From positions 1,550,001 through 1,614,000 of the forward strand of contig NZ_CP115396.1 of assembly GCF_027625995.1 (NCBI RefSeq): DNA of 64,000 nt. The letters are read 5' to 3'. Source of the DNA: Hymenobacter yonginensis (lineage in GTDB: Bacteria; Bacteroidota; Bacteroidia; Cytophagales; Hymenobacteraceae). Shown here one piece after another: positions 1-10,085 of this stretch. The position numbers and the translations under genes are program-made. The notes under the pieces are model-generated. The model did not search any database and was not told where the DNA came from. It worked only from the letters and a program-made list of their open reading frames with translations. How positions within the stretch are numbered: the first letter of the stretch is position 1; the number at the start of each line of letters is the position of its first letter.

Positions 1-29
1 CCTTCTTCTTGTTCTAGTGCAGTTTGCTA

Positions 30-1319
<1,290 letters not shown>

Positions 1320-1551
1320 AAAGGAGGATTAGAGGGTGGTTCGGGGGCGAAGCTAAAGAATTACCGGGTAGCCGGAAAGCTTGAGCTTGTTTGAGTACTG
1401 CTACTACAAACCGTACCCCTGGGTTGTTTGAGAATGAATGTATCCGCAAAGAAAAGCAGTCCGGCCGTACGGGTAGTATGCTAAGCGGCAATTTAATGCA
1501 GATTAAATGTGGCTGCCAGCGAAAATTCGCCTGCAAGATACTGGCTCCGCC

Positions 1552-2979
1552 TTATTTACCGATGCAGAACTGAGTGAAAATACTGGTCAGCAAATCGTCG
1601 GAAGAAATTTCGCCAGTGATTTCGCCCAGCGCCGCCAGGGCGTGGCGCAGGTCGGCGGCCAGCAGCTCGGTGCCGGCGCCTGTCGCCAGGCCCGTCAGCA
1701 CGGCGTTAAGCGCCAGCGCGGCCGCTTCTAGGCTGCGGGCGTGGCGCAGGTTCGTGACGATGGTGCTGCTGCCCAGCCGGTCGAGGCCTTCGCCACGCAC
1801 CAGTTGCAGCAGCGCCTGCTGCAGCTCGTCGAGGCCGTCGCCGCGGCTGGCCGCAATGAGCACGGTGCCGGGGCGGCTGCGGAAGGCATCCAGTTCGGGG
1901 TCGGAGGCGGTGTCGAGCTTATTGCCGACGGCCAGCACCGGTACGCCGGGGGCCAGTCCCAGGGCCTGAATCTCCGCTTGAAGCTCGGTGGGATTAGTGG
2001 TCGTAATATCAAATAGATATACCACCAAAGCGGCCTGCAACACCCGCTTCATAGTGCGCTCCACGCCCATGGATTCCACCACGTCGGTGGTATCACGCAG
2101 GCCGGCCGTGTCTACAAACCGGAACCGGATGCCGTCGATGCTGACCTCGTCTTCGATCAGGTCGCGGGTGGTGCCGGCAATGGCCGAGACGATGGCGCGC
2201 TCCTCGTGGAGCAGGGCGTTGAGCAAGGTACTTTTGCCGGCGTTGGGCCGCCCGGCAATGACGGTGGTGACGCCGTTCTTGATGACGTTGCCGAGCTCAA
2301 AGGAGCGGAGCAGCCGGCGAACCAGCGCCTGCACTTCCTGGAGCAGCGTCACCAACCCGGTGCGGTCGGCAAACTCTACGTCTTCCTCGCCGAAGTCCAG
2401 TTCCAGCTCTAGCAGGGCGGCGAACTGCACGAGGCGGCCCCGCAGGTCTTTCAGCTCGCGCGAGAAGCCGCCGCGCATCTGCTGCATGGCTACCTGGTGC
2501 GAAAGCTGCGAGTCGGCGGCAATCAGGTCGGCCACGGCCTCGGCCTGAGCCAAGTCGAAGGCGCCGTGCAGAAAGGCGCGCTTGGTGAACTCACCGGCCT
2601 CGGCCAGCCGCGCGCCGCGCCGCGTGAAGAGGCGCAGCACCTCCTGCACGATGTAGTCGGAGCCGTGGCAGCTGATTTCCACCACGTCCTCGCGGGTGTA
2701 GGAGTGCGGGGCCCGGAACAGCGACACCACTACCTCGTCCAGAATCCGGTCGGCGTCGCGGATGGTGCCGTAGTGCAGGGTGTGGCCCGGCTGGTCGCGC
2801 AGGCGCTTGCCGGCAAAGGCGCCGTCAGTGAGGGCAATGGCCTCGGGGCCGGAAAGGCGCAGCACCGCAATAGCCCCCGCGCCGGGCGGGGTAGATAGGG
2901 CAATGATGGTGTCGGAAAGCGCGGGAGGATGGGCTAGGGCCACAGGCAAAACAGCTGGTTCGGGCGCAAAGGTACGCAA
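1552..2979 (-). CDS. mnmE: tRNA uridine-5-carboxymethylaminomethyl(34) synthesis GTPase MnmE
   Basis: MnmE works with MnmG to modify wobble uridine 34 of certain tRNAs. The 475-residue product has the expected order: an N-terminal formyl-THF-binding domain (about 20-140, with STPPGAGAIAV and the CHG motif), a helical domain, and an inserted G domain. The G domain shows a P-loop GRPNAGKST, DTAGLRDT and NKLD. The protein ends with the invariant CIGK, whose Cys is required for activity. The first 20 residues before SDTIIALSTPP are a little long, so an internal start is possible, but no better ATG is seen. It is a core gene with no unusual feature. Confidence 0.97.
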   Translation of the reverse strand: MRTFAPEPAVLPVALAHPPALSDTIIALSTPPGAGAIAVLRLSGPEAIALTDGAFAGKRLRDQPGHTLHYGTIRDADRILDEVVVSLFRAPHSYTREDVVEISCHGSDYIVQEVLRLFTRRGARLAEAGEFTKRAFLHGAFDLAQAEAVADLIAADSQLSHQVAMQQMRGGFSRELKDLRGRLVQFAALLELELDFGEEDVEFADRTGLVTLLQEVQALVRRLLRSFELGNVIKNGVTTVIAGRPNAGKSTLLNALLHEERAIVSAIAGTTRDLIEDEVSIDGIRFRFVDTAGLRDTTDVVESMGVERTMKRVLQAALVVYLFDITTTNPTELQAEIQALGLAPGVPVLAVGNKLDTASDPELDAFRSRPGTVLIAASRGDGLDELQQALLQLVRGEGLDRLGSSTIVTNLRHARSLEAAALALNAVLTGLATGAGTELLAADLRHALAALGEITGEISSDDLLTSIFTQFCIGK

Positions 2980-3035
2980 CCCTGGCCGGGCATAAATCTT
3001 CCGGCAAACCAGCCCGCCACCAGCCGACCGGACTC

Positions 3036-3695
3036 CTAACCGGCCACGAACAGGTTGCGGCTTACCTCCGCCGAAAGCATGGTGGTGATGGAGTTGTTTA
3101 TTCTGACTTCCAAAGAATTATCAAACTCTACCTTGTCCAGTACTTCAATATAGGAACCCAGCTTAAGCCCCGCTTTGTCGAGGTACTGCAGGAAGGCCAC
3201 CGACGTGTTCTTGACGGCTACCACCGGGCCCTGCTCGCCGGGCAGCAGGTCGGCCACGAGGCGGTGGCTGGGGCGCAGCATGGCGCCGTCCTCGGTCGGG
3301 ATTGGGTCGCCGTGCGGGTCGAGACGCGGGAAGCCCAGGAACTCGTCGAGGCGGCGCACGAGCAGCGGCGAGTCGATGTGCTCCATCTGCTCGGCCACTT
3401 CGTGTACCTCATCCCAGTTGAAGCCCAGCTTCTGCACCAGAAACACCTCCCACAGGCGGTGCTTGCGGATGGTAAGCAACGCCAGCTGCCGGCCCTCGGC
3501 CGTGAGCGACACGCCCTTGTAGCGCTGGTAGTGCAGCAAGCCTTTTTCGCCGAGGCGGCGCAGCATATCCGTGACGGAGGCCGGGCGGGTCTGCAGGACC
3601 TCGGCAATGCTGTTGGTGCTCACGTCGGAGCCCGGCGCCGCTTCGGCCAGCTTGTACACGGCCTTCAGGTAATTCTCCTCGGTGAAGCTGGGCAT
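3036..3695 (-). CDS. DtxR/MntR-family metal-dependent transcriptional regulator
   Basis: A 219-residue repressor-type protein. The first 65 residues form a winged helix (SVTDMLRRLGEKGLL, then a wing with YKGVSLTAEG). They are followed by the iron-dependent repressor dimerisation and metal-binding region (VHEVAEQMEHIDS, LDEFLGFPRLDPHGDPIP). A C-terminal SH3/FeoA-like domain follows. In this family Mn2+ or Fe2+ binding drives DNA binding and control of metal uptake genes. I see no metal transporter beside it, so its targets lie elsewhere. It sits 56 bp upstream of mnmE on the same strand. The metal, Fe or Mn, cannot be decided from sequence alone. Confidence 0.92.
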   Translation of the reverse strand: MPSFTEENYLKAVYKLAEAAPGSDVSTNSIAEVLQTRPASVTDMLRRLGEKGLLHYQRYKGVSLTAEGRQLALLTIRKHRLWEVFLVQKLGFNWDEVHEVAEQMEHIDSPLLVRRLDEFLGFPRLDPHGDPIPTEDGAMLRPSHRLVADLLPGEQGPVVAVKNTSVAFLQYLDKAGLKLGSYIEVLDKVEFDNSLEVRINNSITTMLSAEVSRNLFVAG

Positions 3696-3706
3696 CTGTC
3701 TGAATT

Positions 3707-3812
3707 AAAAATTAAAAATTGAGAATCAGGAAGTAAGAACGGCCGCTTCTGAGCTGTAGTAGCGTCAGAAAACGGCCATTCTTCAATTCTTAACTCTCAA
3801 TTTTCAATCGTC
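3707..3812. repeat. AT-rich imperfect palindromic element
   Basis: The gap between the DtxR-type gene and the fabH-like gene consists of two long inverted arms, about 3711-3755 and 3774-3808. They share an AT-rich block (attnaaaattgaga) and a GC block (ggccg). The arms match imperfectly around a loop of about 20 bases. The layout resembles the elements at 6096-6203 and 45671-45740. It may act as a transcript end between the two minus-strand genes. Confidence 0.6.
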
Positions 3813-3816
3813 TTCT

Positions 3817-4827
3817 TTACCATTTGATGAGCGCCGAGGCCCAGGTGAAGCCCGAGCCAAAGGCGGCCAGGCACACCAGGTCGCCGCGCTTGATGCGGCC
3901 TTCCTGCACGGCTTCGCTCAGGGCGATGGGCACGCTGGCGGCGGTGGTGTTGCCGTAGCGCTGGATGTTGCTGAAAATCTTGTCGTCGGTGAGGCCCATT
4001 TTCTGCTGCACAAACTGCGTGATGCGCAGGTTGGCCTGGTGCGGAATCAGCATGTCGATGTCCTTGGACTCGTAGCCGTTCTGGTCGAGGGCCTCCTTGA
4101 TAACCTGCGGGAAGCGCACTACGGCGTGCTTGAACACGTTCTGGCCGTTCATGTAGGGGTACATGTCGAGCTCGTTGGCCACGACGTAGTCCACCCGGTT
4201 GTTGCGGTTAGAGCCGGGCTCCTTCACAATCAGCTCCTCGGCGTGCTCGCCCTGGGAGTGCAGGTGGGTGCTGAGAATGCCGTGGCCTTCGCGGGTGCTG
4301 GGCCGCAGGACCACCGCGCCGGCGCCGTCCCCGAAAATAACCGACACGCCCCGGCCGCGGGTGCTGATGTCGAGGCCCGAGGAGTGAATCTCGGAGCCGA
4401 CTACCAGCACCGTATCGTACATGCCGGTTTTGATGAACTGGTCGGCCATGCTCAGGGCGTACACGAAGCCCGAGCACTGGTTGCGCACGTCGAAGGCCGG
4501 AATGGGGGCCACGATGCCCAGCTCGCGCTGCAACAGCACGCCCGAGCCCGGGAAGAAATAGTCGGGCGACAGGGTGGCAAACACAATCATCTGCACGTCG
4601 TCGGGCGTGAGGCCCGCCATTTCCAGGGCCTTGCGGGCCGCGTTGGCGCCCATGTTGGCCGTGGTGTCTTTGCCCTCCTCAAACCAGCGCCGCTCCCGAA
4701 TGCCGGTGCGTTCCTGAATCCACTCGTCGGTGGTTTCCATAAGTTCAGTGAGGTCGGCGTTGGTTACGACCCGCTCGGGAACGTAGTGGCCAACGCCGGC
4801 AATTTCAGAATGTCGGAGAGTAGACAT
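3817..4827 (-). CDS. fabH: 3-oxoacyl-ACP synthase III (FabH-like ketosynthase)
   Basis: This 336-residue thiolase-fold enzyme would condense an acyl-CoA starter with malonyl-ACP. The Cys-His-Asn triad is present: Cys in NQCSGFVYA, His in IPHQANLRI, and Asn in YGNTTAASVP. The frame is open 28 codons further upstream, but those residues are hydrophobic and atypical. The start was therefore set at the ATG that gives MSTLRHSEIAG, which aligns with family N-termini. It is not beside plsX or acpP as the housekeeping fabH often is. It may be a second FabH-type enzyme with its own substrate preference, so the symbol is tentative. It lies downstream of a glycosyltransferase gene. Confidence 0.88.
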   Translation of the reverse strand: MSTLRHSEIAGVGHYVPERVVTNADLTELMETTDEWIQERTGIRERRWFEEGKDTTANMGANAARKALEMAGLTPDDVQMIVFATLSPDYFFPGSGVLLQRELGIVAPIPAFDVRNQCSGFVYALSMADQFIKTGMYDTVLVVGSEIHSSGLDISTRGRGVSVIFGDGAGAVVLRPSTREGHGILSTHLHSQGEHAEELIVKEPGSNRNNRVDYVVANELDMYPYMNGQNVFKHAVVRFPQVIKEALDQNGYESKDIDMLIPHQANLRITQFVQQKMGLTDDKIFSNIQRYGNTTAASVPIALSEAVQEGRIKRGDLVCLAAFGSGFTWASALIKW

Positions 4828-4921
4828 GAGGAAGGGAATTAGGCAGAGAAACGGGGCAGGAGGTGCCGAAAGTAAGAAAAAACAGGCTATCCGCTCTCTA
4901 ACGGCCGGCAAAGGTCGGCAG

Positions 4922-6067
4922 TTACCGGATAGAATCCACCACGGCGCCTAATTTTATGGCTTCGGCAGCCCACAGGGCCGCGGCCGGCGGGCCGTCTGGG
5001 TAAAACTGGCGAGTGGTCAGCTCCGCTACAAACTCGCTGGAAACGTGAGGGAAATCGACGGTTATGGCCGATGCGTAGGGCGCGGCCACCTGCTGCCACA
5101 GCGGATTGGGCGGCATCAGCAGGGGCAGGGCATGGGCCAGATACTCGTAGAGCTTGGTGGGTACGCACTGCGCCGAGCTGGGGTGCGGCCGATACGGCAG
5201 CAGGCCCAGGTGGCTGCGTTGGATTTCGGCCACGATGCGGGCGTGCGGCACCGGCACGTCGCCGCCGATGAGCACGACGCCCGGCTCTGTGGCCACCAAC
5301 TGCAGCAACCGGGCTAGGACCGCCGGCTGCTGGCAGAACCCGATGATGGTGAGCTGCGCCGTGGGCCAGTGCTGCCGCAGGTTCTGCGCAAAGGCCACGG
5401 CCTCAAACACGCCGTTCAACTCGGAAATAGTGCCTGAGTACAGCAGCCGCAGCGGCTGGCCTGGAGCCGGCATCGGGCCAGCCTGGGCCGGGAGTGTCTC
5501 GCCGGGCTGGGGCTGGTACTTGTTTTCCAGCACTATGGTGTTTTCGGGCTGGGCAAAGGGCAGCTCGGCCGCGTAGCTGCGCTCGGCCAGCAGCACGCGG
5601 GCGGCGCGGCGGGCCGCCAGGGTTTCCAGGCCCCGCACCGCGCCGGCCAGCAGCCCGCGCAGCCAGGCCGGGTACACGCGCTGCGTCCGGATATTGAGGG
5701 CGTAGTTTTCGCGCACATCGTAGAGGAAGTGGCGGCCACGGCCCAGCGCCTGCCACAGCAGCGTGAGTGGCAGCAACTCCGGGGCGTGCACCACCACCAG
5801 CCGGGGCTGCAGCTGCCGCAGCAGCTGCCCGTAGCGGAGCTGGGCCTGCAGCCGGTCCAGGCTCAGGCGGGTGCCACGTAGCAGCGTGTGGGTGTGCAGG
5901 TTGGCCGGAGCATCGGCCGGGTGGGGCGCCGCCCGCCCGGCTATGTGCACCACCGTATCCGGCCGCCCGGCCAGGGTGCGCCCGAACTTCCCGAACATGC
6001 GGGTATCGTCCAGGGGCTTGAGCACTGAGGCCAGTAATATGACGGTTGGGGGCGGCAGATGCGGCAT
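4922..6067 (-). CDS. Glycosyltransferase (GT4-like, GT-B fold)
   Basis: A 381-residue protein. Its second half has the GT-B nucleotide-sugar-binding signature: LRLLYSGTISELNGV at the start of the C-terminal domain, ELTIIG-like strand text, and an E-rich tail (PTKLYEYLAHALPLLMP) that carries the E of the EX7E-type motif. The N-terminal half includes HAPELLPLTLLWQALG, and then YDVRENY, typical of bacterial GT4-like enzymes. Acceptor and sugar are unknown. No polysaccharide cluster surrounds it; the gene is alone, 94 bp upstream of the fabH-like gene. Cell envelope or exopolysaccharide synthesis is a reasonable inference only. Confidence 0.8.
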   Translation of the reverse strand: MPHLPPPTVILLASVLKPLDDTRMFGKFGRTLAGRPDTVVHIAGRAAPHPADAPANLHTHTLLRGTRLSLDRLQAQLRYGQLLRQLQPRLVVVHAPELLPLTLLWQALGRGRHFLYDVRENYALNIRTQRVYPAWLRGLLAGAVRGLETLAARRAARVLLAERSYAAELPFAQPENTIVLENKYQPQPGETLPAQAGPMPAPGQPLRLLYSGTISELNGVFEAVAFAQNLRQHWPTAQLTIIGFCQQPAVLARLLQLVATEPGVVLIGGDVPVPHARIVAEIQRSHLGLLPYRPHPSSAQCVPTKLYEYLAHALPLLMPPNPLWQQVAAPYASAITVDFPHVSSEFVAELTTRQFYPDGPPAAALWAAEAIKLGAVVDSIR

Positions 6068-6095
6068 TGTGGCAGCGAAGATGGTAAGTTTGCGG

Positions 6096-6203
6096 CTGAG
6101 TGGTTGAATTGTTTGATGGTTAACTGGCTGGTCGTTCTGTTGGGCGCGCTACACACTTCTTGAACAAACAGCCATTCAACCATTAATTAATTCAACCATT
6201 CAG
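6096..6203. repeat. AT-rich imperfect palindromic element
   Basis: Left arm 6096-6129 and right arm 6170-6203 are reverse complements with roughly seven mismatches over 34 bases, built on the word ggttgaatt. The loop is about 40 bases. The element fills the gap between the divergent glycosyltransferase and dapD genes, so it overlaps their likely promoter zone. Similar-looking elements lie at 3707-3812 and 45671-45740. Confidence 0.65.
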
Positions 6204-6208
6204 TAAGA

Positions 6209-7033
6209 ATGACCGACCTGCAGCAAACCATCGAAGCAGCCTGGAACGACCGCAGCCTGCTCACTAATGCCACCACCACTGAGGCCATCCAGCACGTAAT
6301 CGAGGAGCTCGACAAGGGCCGCCTGCGCGTGGCGCAGCCCGCCGCCGACCAGGAAGGCGGCTGGCTGGTAAACGACTGGGTGAAGAAAGCCGTCATCCTA
6401 TACTTCCCCATCCGCCAGATGGAAACCATCGAGGTGGGCCCGTTTGAGTTTCGCGACAAGATGCGCCTCAAAACCAACTACGAGCAGCAGGGCGTGCGCG
6501 TAGTGCCGCCGGCCGTAGCCCGCTACGGCGCCTACCTGGCGCCCGGCGTTATCATGATGCCGAGCTACGTGAACATTGGCGCCTGGGTAGGCGAGGGTAC
6601 CATGGTGGATACCTGGGCCACGGTGGGCTCCTGCGCTCAGATCGGGGCCGGCGTGCACCTGAGCGGTGGCGTGGGCATCGGTGGGGTGTTGGAGCCGGTG
6701 CAGGCCGCGCCGGTTATTATTGAGGACGGCGCCTTCGTGGGCTCGCGCAGCATTCTGGTGGAAGGCTGCTTTGTGGGCCGCGAGGCCGTTATCGGGGCCG
6801 GCGTGACCATCACGGGCAGCACCAAGATCATCGACGTGACGGGCCCCGAGCCGGTCGAGTACAAAGGCACGGTGCCAGCCCGCTCGGTGGTTATCCCGGG
6901 CTCCTACACCAAGCACTTCCCGGCCGGCGACTACCAGGTGCCCTGCGCCCTCATCATCGGGCAGCGCAAGCCCAGCACCGACCTCAAAACCAGTCTCAAC
7001 GACGCCCTGCGCGAGCACAACGTAGCGGTGTAA
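6209..7033 (+). CDS. dapD: 2,3,4,5-tetrahydropyridine-2,6-dicarboxylate N-succinyltransferase
   Basis: DapD transfers succinyl from succinyl-CoA to tetrahydrodipicolinate in the succinylase branch of lysine and meso-diaminopimelate synthesis. The 274-residue length matches the family. An N-terminal alpha domain leads into a left-handed beta-helix built of hexapeptide repeats (for example GAYLAPGVIMMPSYVNIGAW and VGSRSILVEG). The conserved DTWATVGSCAQIG and GIGGVLEP motifs are present. The ATG lies just right of the palindromic element at 6096-6203. It appears monocistronic, followed by another inverted repeat. Confidence 0.97.
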   Translation: MTDLQQTIEAAWNDRSLLTNATTTEAIQHVIEELDKGRLRVAQPAADQEGGWLVNDWVKKAVILYFPIRQMETIEVGPFEFRDKMRLKTNYEQQGVRVVPPAVARYGAYLAPGVIMMPSYVNIGAWVGEGTMVDTWATVGSCAQIGAGVHLSGGVGIGGVLEPVQAAPVIIEDGAFVGSRSILVEGCFVGREAVIGAGVTITGSTKIIDVTGPEPVEYKGTVPARSVVIPGSYTKHFPAGDYQVPCALIIGQRKPSTDLKTSLNDALREHNVAV

Positions 7034-7038
7034 GGTGC

Positions 7039-7138
7039 TGAAGGGACGAGGGGAAGGCTGAAAATGATGGATAACCGGGCCCCGCAAAGTGTTGCGGTTA
7101 GCCGGCAAGTCGCTATCATTGGCTTTCCCCTCGTTCCT
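7039..7138. repeat. Intergenic inverted repeat after dapD
   Basis: Arms at about 7039-7066 and 7113-7138 share the inverted core acgaggggaa and the atgat ends. They enclose about 45 bases. The element fills the dapD to 7173 gap and may be a member of the dispersed repeat group or a processing hairpin. No T-run follows directly, so a classic terminator is less likely. Confidence 0.5.
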
Positions 7139-7172
7139 TTATCCCTGTTTACCTCATCACTTCACCACCCCC

Positions 7173-7964
7173 ATGAACACGAAATCTGGGCCGGTATCGG
7201 CGGCGGAAGCCCGCGATGAAATCCGGAACTACATTGCCGCCGAATACGAGAAGCCTGCCGCTGAGGTGCAAACCAAGGTGGTGTTCAATATGGACCTGCC
7301 CTGGGTGGATGGGGCGGTGCAGCCCTGCTACTTAGTAGAGTGGTTTGCCGGCCTAGCCAACGGCGTGGCCGTAACGGGGCCGTACACCTACAACCTGCCC
7401 GAGCTCAACGTAGGCGACACGCGCCAGCTGGGCGGCCTCAACGAGTGGCGCCAGCAACTGCTCAACCTGTATGCTGGCTGCGAGATGGCCACCGCTGCCC
7501 GCCTCACCCAGCCCCTCACCGACTTCTCGGACCCCACGCGCACCCGCCTGATCCTGGAAAACCTGCAGGACCGCCGGGCCCCGCGCTTTGTCATCAACTG
7601 CTCGGTGCGGGAGTTCCTGCGCGTCGGCACCGACGAGTACTATGTGTTCAACGGCGATTGGGTGCACAATCCGCACTATTCCTACTCGGCTACGTTCGGC
7701 TTCAAGCCCCGGCAGGAAAACACCACTCTGGTGCTACCCGAAGACGAAAGCACCATCCGGATTGCGCCCCACAAGTTCCTGACCCCGGTGCCCGAGGTGG
7801 GAGCTGACGGTGCTTATCCGGGCGAGCCATCCGGCTTCATCATGATGAAAAACGGCCGCATCGTGGAATATATGGCGGCACCCGCCACCCGCGCCGTGCT
7901 CGACAAAGTGGCCATGTACTATCTGCTGGGTCAGGAAAACGGCCCGTTTGCCATCAAGCGGTAA
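7173..7964 (+). CDS. Conserved hypothetical protein
   Basis: A 263-residue protein that I cannot assign to a family. The ATG at 7173 (MNTKSGPVSAAEARDE) was chosen because the 28 upstream codons run through the repeat arm. It has no signal peptide and no membrane segments, so it should be cytoplasmic. Conserved-looking parts are an acidic N-terminus, a central stretch with FVINCSVREFLRVGTDEYYVFNGDW, and a C-terminus with GFIMMKNGRIVEYM. It follows dapD by 139 bp and ends in a very strong terminator shared with msrA. Codon use is like the neighbouring core genes, so it is a real gene. Confidence 0.7.
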   Translation: MNTKSGPVSAAEARDEIRNYIAAEYEKPAAEVQTKVVFNMDLPWVDGAVQPCYLVEWFAGLANGVAVTGPYTYNLPELNVGDTRQLGGLNEWRQQLLNLYAGCEMATAARLTQPLTDFSDPTRTRLILENLQDRRAPRFVINCSVREFLRVGTDEYYVFNGDWVHNPHYSYSATFGFKPRQENTTLVLPEDESTIRIAPHKFLTPVPEVGADGAYPGEPSGFIMMKNGRIVEYMAAPATRAVLDKVAMYYLLGQENGPFAIKR

Positions 7965-7998
7965 GAGCCAGCACCGATGGGCCTTACCTGATAACGCC

Positions 7999-8044
7999 CA
8001 CGAAAAAGCCCCGACCTGCATATGCAGGTCGGGGCTTTTTCGTG
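7999..8044. terminator. Bidirectional terminator, perfect 46-bp palindrome
   Basis: A perfect palindrome of 46 bases with a GC-rich core and flanking A and T runs. It lies between the convergent 7173-7964 gene and msrA, and can stop transcription from both sides. Confidence 0.9.
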
Positions 8045-8058
8045 AAAGCTCCGTGCGT

Positions 8059-8601
8059 CTATTGCAGGGCGCCTTTTTTTAGCTTGTCGCCGAATACGGC
8101 CCGCACTTTATCTACTTTGGGCCGCACCACAAACTGGCAGTAAGGCTCGCGGCCGTTCTGCTTGTAGTAGTTCTGGTGATAATCCTCGGCCGGGTAGAAG
8201 CTCTTGAGCGGCTCAATCTCCGTCACAATAGGCTGGTCGAAGGCTTTGGCCGCGTTGAGCTTCTGCTTGTATTCTTCGGCCAGGCGCTTCTGCTCCTCGT
8301 TGTGGTAGTACACACCGGAGCGGTACTGCGTGCCGGTATCGGCGCCCTGGCGGTTGAGGGTGGTAGGGTCGTGGGTTTTCCAGAATATCTCCAGCAGCTG
8401 CTCGAAGCTGATGATAGCCGGGTCGTAGGTAATCTGAATCACTTCGGCGTGGCCGGTCAGGCCACTGCACACTTCGCGGTACGTAGGGTTAGCGATGCGC
8501 CCGTTAGAATAACCGGACACTGCTTTTTCCACGCCTTCGAGGTCCTGAAATACGGCCTCGACGCACCAGAAGCAGCCAGCTCCGAAAGTTGCCTTTTCCA
8601 T
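8059..8601 (-). CDS. msrA: Peptide-methionine (S)-S-oxide reductase MsrA
   Basis: MsrA reduces methionine-S-sulfoxide in proteins and is part of oxidative-damage repair. The start is placed at MEKATFGAGCFWCVE, 20 codons inside the open frame, because the family begins directly before the catalytic GCFWC motif. This gives 180 residues. Other family features are YSNGRIANPTYREVCSGLTGHAE, the DPTTLNRQGADTGTQYRS block, and AEDYHQNYY near the end. No MsrB domain is fused or adjacent. It is a single gene, convergent with the gene at 7173. Confidence 0.97.
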   Translation of the reverse strand: MEKATFGAGCFWCVEAVFQDLEGVEKAVSGYSNGRIANPTYREVCSGLTGHAEVIQITYDPAIISFEQLLEIFWKTHDPTTLNRQGADTGTQYRSGVYYHNEEQKRLAEEYKQKLNAAKAFDQPIVTEIEPLKSFYPAEDYHQNYYKQNGREPYCQFVVRPKVDKVRAVFGDKLKKGALQ

Positions 8602-8776
8602 TGGTTGGGATGTCGTAGTTAAGAGAGAAAATTCTGCACGTAAGCCTGCGGTACAAAGCACGGCGCGGCTGAGAGTTGCATACGGTTAAAAGGTAATTCG
8701 GGCCGAAAAAGTTTGTTTTTCGTCGGAGTTACCGCCCTGTTAGCCAAGCTAACATCAGGCAGGTGCCTATACGCAA

Positions 8777-8808
8777 AAACTGCCTCTCAAGTACTTGAGA
8801 GGCAGTTT
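8777..8808. terminator. Hairpin terminator, perfect 32-bp palindrome
   Basis: Arms 8777-8792 and 8793-8808 are perfectly complementary, with A-rich sequence on both sides. It lies just past the 3' end of the minus-strand dehydrogenase gene and upstream of msrA. Confidence 0.85.
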
Positions 8809-8838
8809 AAAAAAGGTACTAAGCGGGCAGCGGCCGAT

Positions 8839-9729
8839 CTACTTGCGGAAGCGCTCGGCCACCACCAGGTCCTTGGTGCCGTGGCCCCAGCTGTAGAAAC
8901 CTTCACCCGACTTCACACCGAGGCGGCCGGCCATCACCATGTTTACCAGCAGCGGGCATGGGGCGTATTTGGGGTTGCCCAGGCCGTCGTGCAGCACGCG
9001 CATGATAGCCAGGCACACATCCAGCCCGATGAAGTCGGCCAGCTGCAGCGGGCCCATAGGGTGAGCCATGCCCAGCTTCATCACCGTGTCGATTTCCTCT
9101 ACGCCCGCCACGCCTTCGTGCAGGCTGATGATGGCCTCGTTGATCATCGGCATCAGGATGCGGTTGGCCACAAAGCCGGGGTAGTCGTTGACTTCCGTCG
9201 GGGTCTTGCTGAGCTGCCGCGACAGGTCCATGATGCGGGTCGTCACCTCATCCGACGTGGCATAGCCGCGGATAACCTCCACCAGCTTCATCACCGGCAC
9301 CGGGTTCATGAAGTGCATGCCAATCACCTTGTCGGGCCGCTGCGTGACGGCCGCAATCTTGGTGATGGAAATAGACGACGTATTGGAGGCCAGAATAGCG
9401 TCTTGGGGCGCGTGCTGGTCCAGCTCGCGGAAGATATTGAGCTTGAGGTCCACGTTTTCGGTGGCGGCTTCCACCACCAGCTGCACGTCGCGCACGCCCT
9501 CGGCAATGCTCGTGAATGTGCGGATCCGGCCTACGGTGGCCGTTTTATCGTCCTCGCTGAGGCTGCCCTTGGCCACCTGGCGGTCCAGGTTTTTGGCGAT
9601 GGTGCCCAGGGCCTTGTCGAGGGCTGGCTGGCTGATGTCGATGAGGGCAACCGGGAAACCGTGCTGAGCGAATACGTGGGCAATGCCATTGCCCATGGTG
9701 CCCGAGCCAATAACGGCGACGTTGATCAT
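8839..9729 (-). CDS. 3-hydroxybutyryl-CoA / 3-hydroxyacyl-CoA dehydrogenase
   Basis: A 296-residue NAD-dependent enzyme oxidising (S)-3-hydroxyacyl-CoA. The Rossmann motif is VIGSGTMGNGIAH at the N-terminus. The start at MINVAVIG is preferred over the ATG three codons earlier, because family members begin directly with the first strand. Catalytic and substrate motifs are visible: SNTSSISIT, GMHFMNPVPVMKLVE (catalytic His), and GFVANRILMPMINEA. It is a stand-alone small form (PaaH/Hbd type), not fused to a hydratase. No other beta-oxidation gene is next to it, so degradation and synthesis roles cannot be separated. Confidence 0.93.
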   Translation of the reverse strand: MINVAVIGSGTMGNGIAHVFAQHGFPVALIDISQPALDKALGTIAKNLDRQVAKGSLSEDDKTATVGRIRTFTSIAEGVRDVQLVVEAATENVDLKLNIFRELDQHAPQDAILASNTSSISITKIAAVTQRPDKVIGMHFMNPVPVMKLVEVIRGYATSDEVTTRIMDLSRQLSKTPTEVNDYPGFVANRILMPMINEAIISLHEGVAGVEEIDTVMKLGMAHPMGPLQLADFIGLDVCLAIMRVLHDGLGNPKYAPCPLLVNMVMAGRLGVKSGEGFYSWGHGTKDLVVAERFRK

Positions 9730-10085
9730 ACTAAACAAGAAGGAAAGGGTGGGAAAAGGAGCGCTGGCGGGCCGTGGGGCCGGCCGGCCGCAAAGCTACT
9801 CTGAAAAACGCGCCTGCTCCAATCAAAACCAAGGCGCGTCACGGTCAGGGGCCGGCATTAACAGCCGGAATGCTAAAAAGTTTGCGCTAGTAAAATGCTC
9901 TTTCCGGGCTTACAGGCAGGTTTTTGATAATCATAGTAGTAGCGGGTTCGGATTTTTCCAACAAGATTATATCCTTTTGATAACCCCCGCGTACAAATCC
10001 GCAAATCAGCTTGCTAATGTGGCCCTACTGCATTACAGGCCCAAAAAAACTTCCAAACTCTCTCCACCAACTCAATCCAATCACC
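9730..10085. other. 356-bp intergenic region
   Basis: The gap between the divergent dehydrogenase and small membrane-protein genes. I see no gene here. The part from about 9900 to 10010 is AT-richer than its surroundings and probably holds the promoter of the 10086 gene, but no clean TAnnTTTG box was found. Confidence 0.4.
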
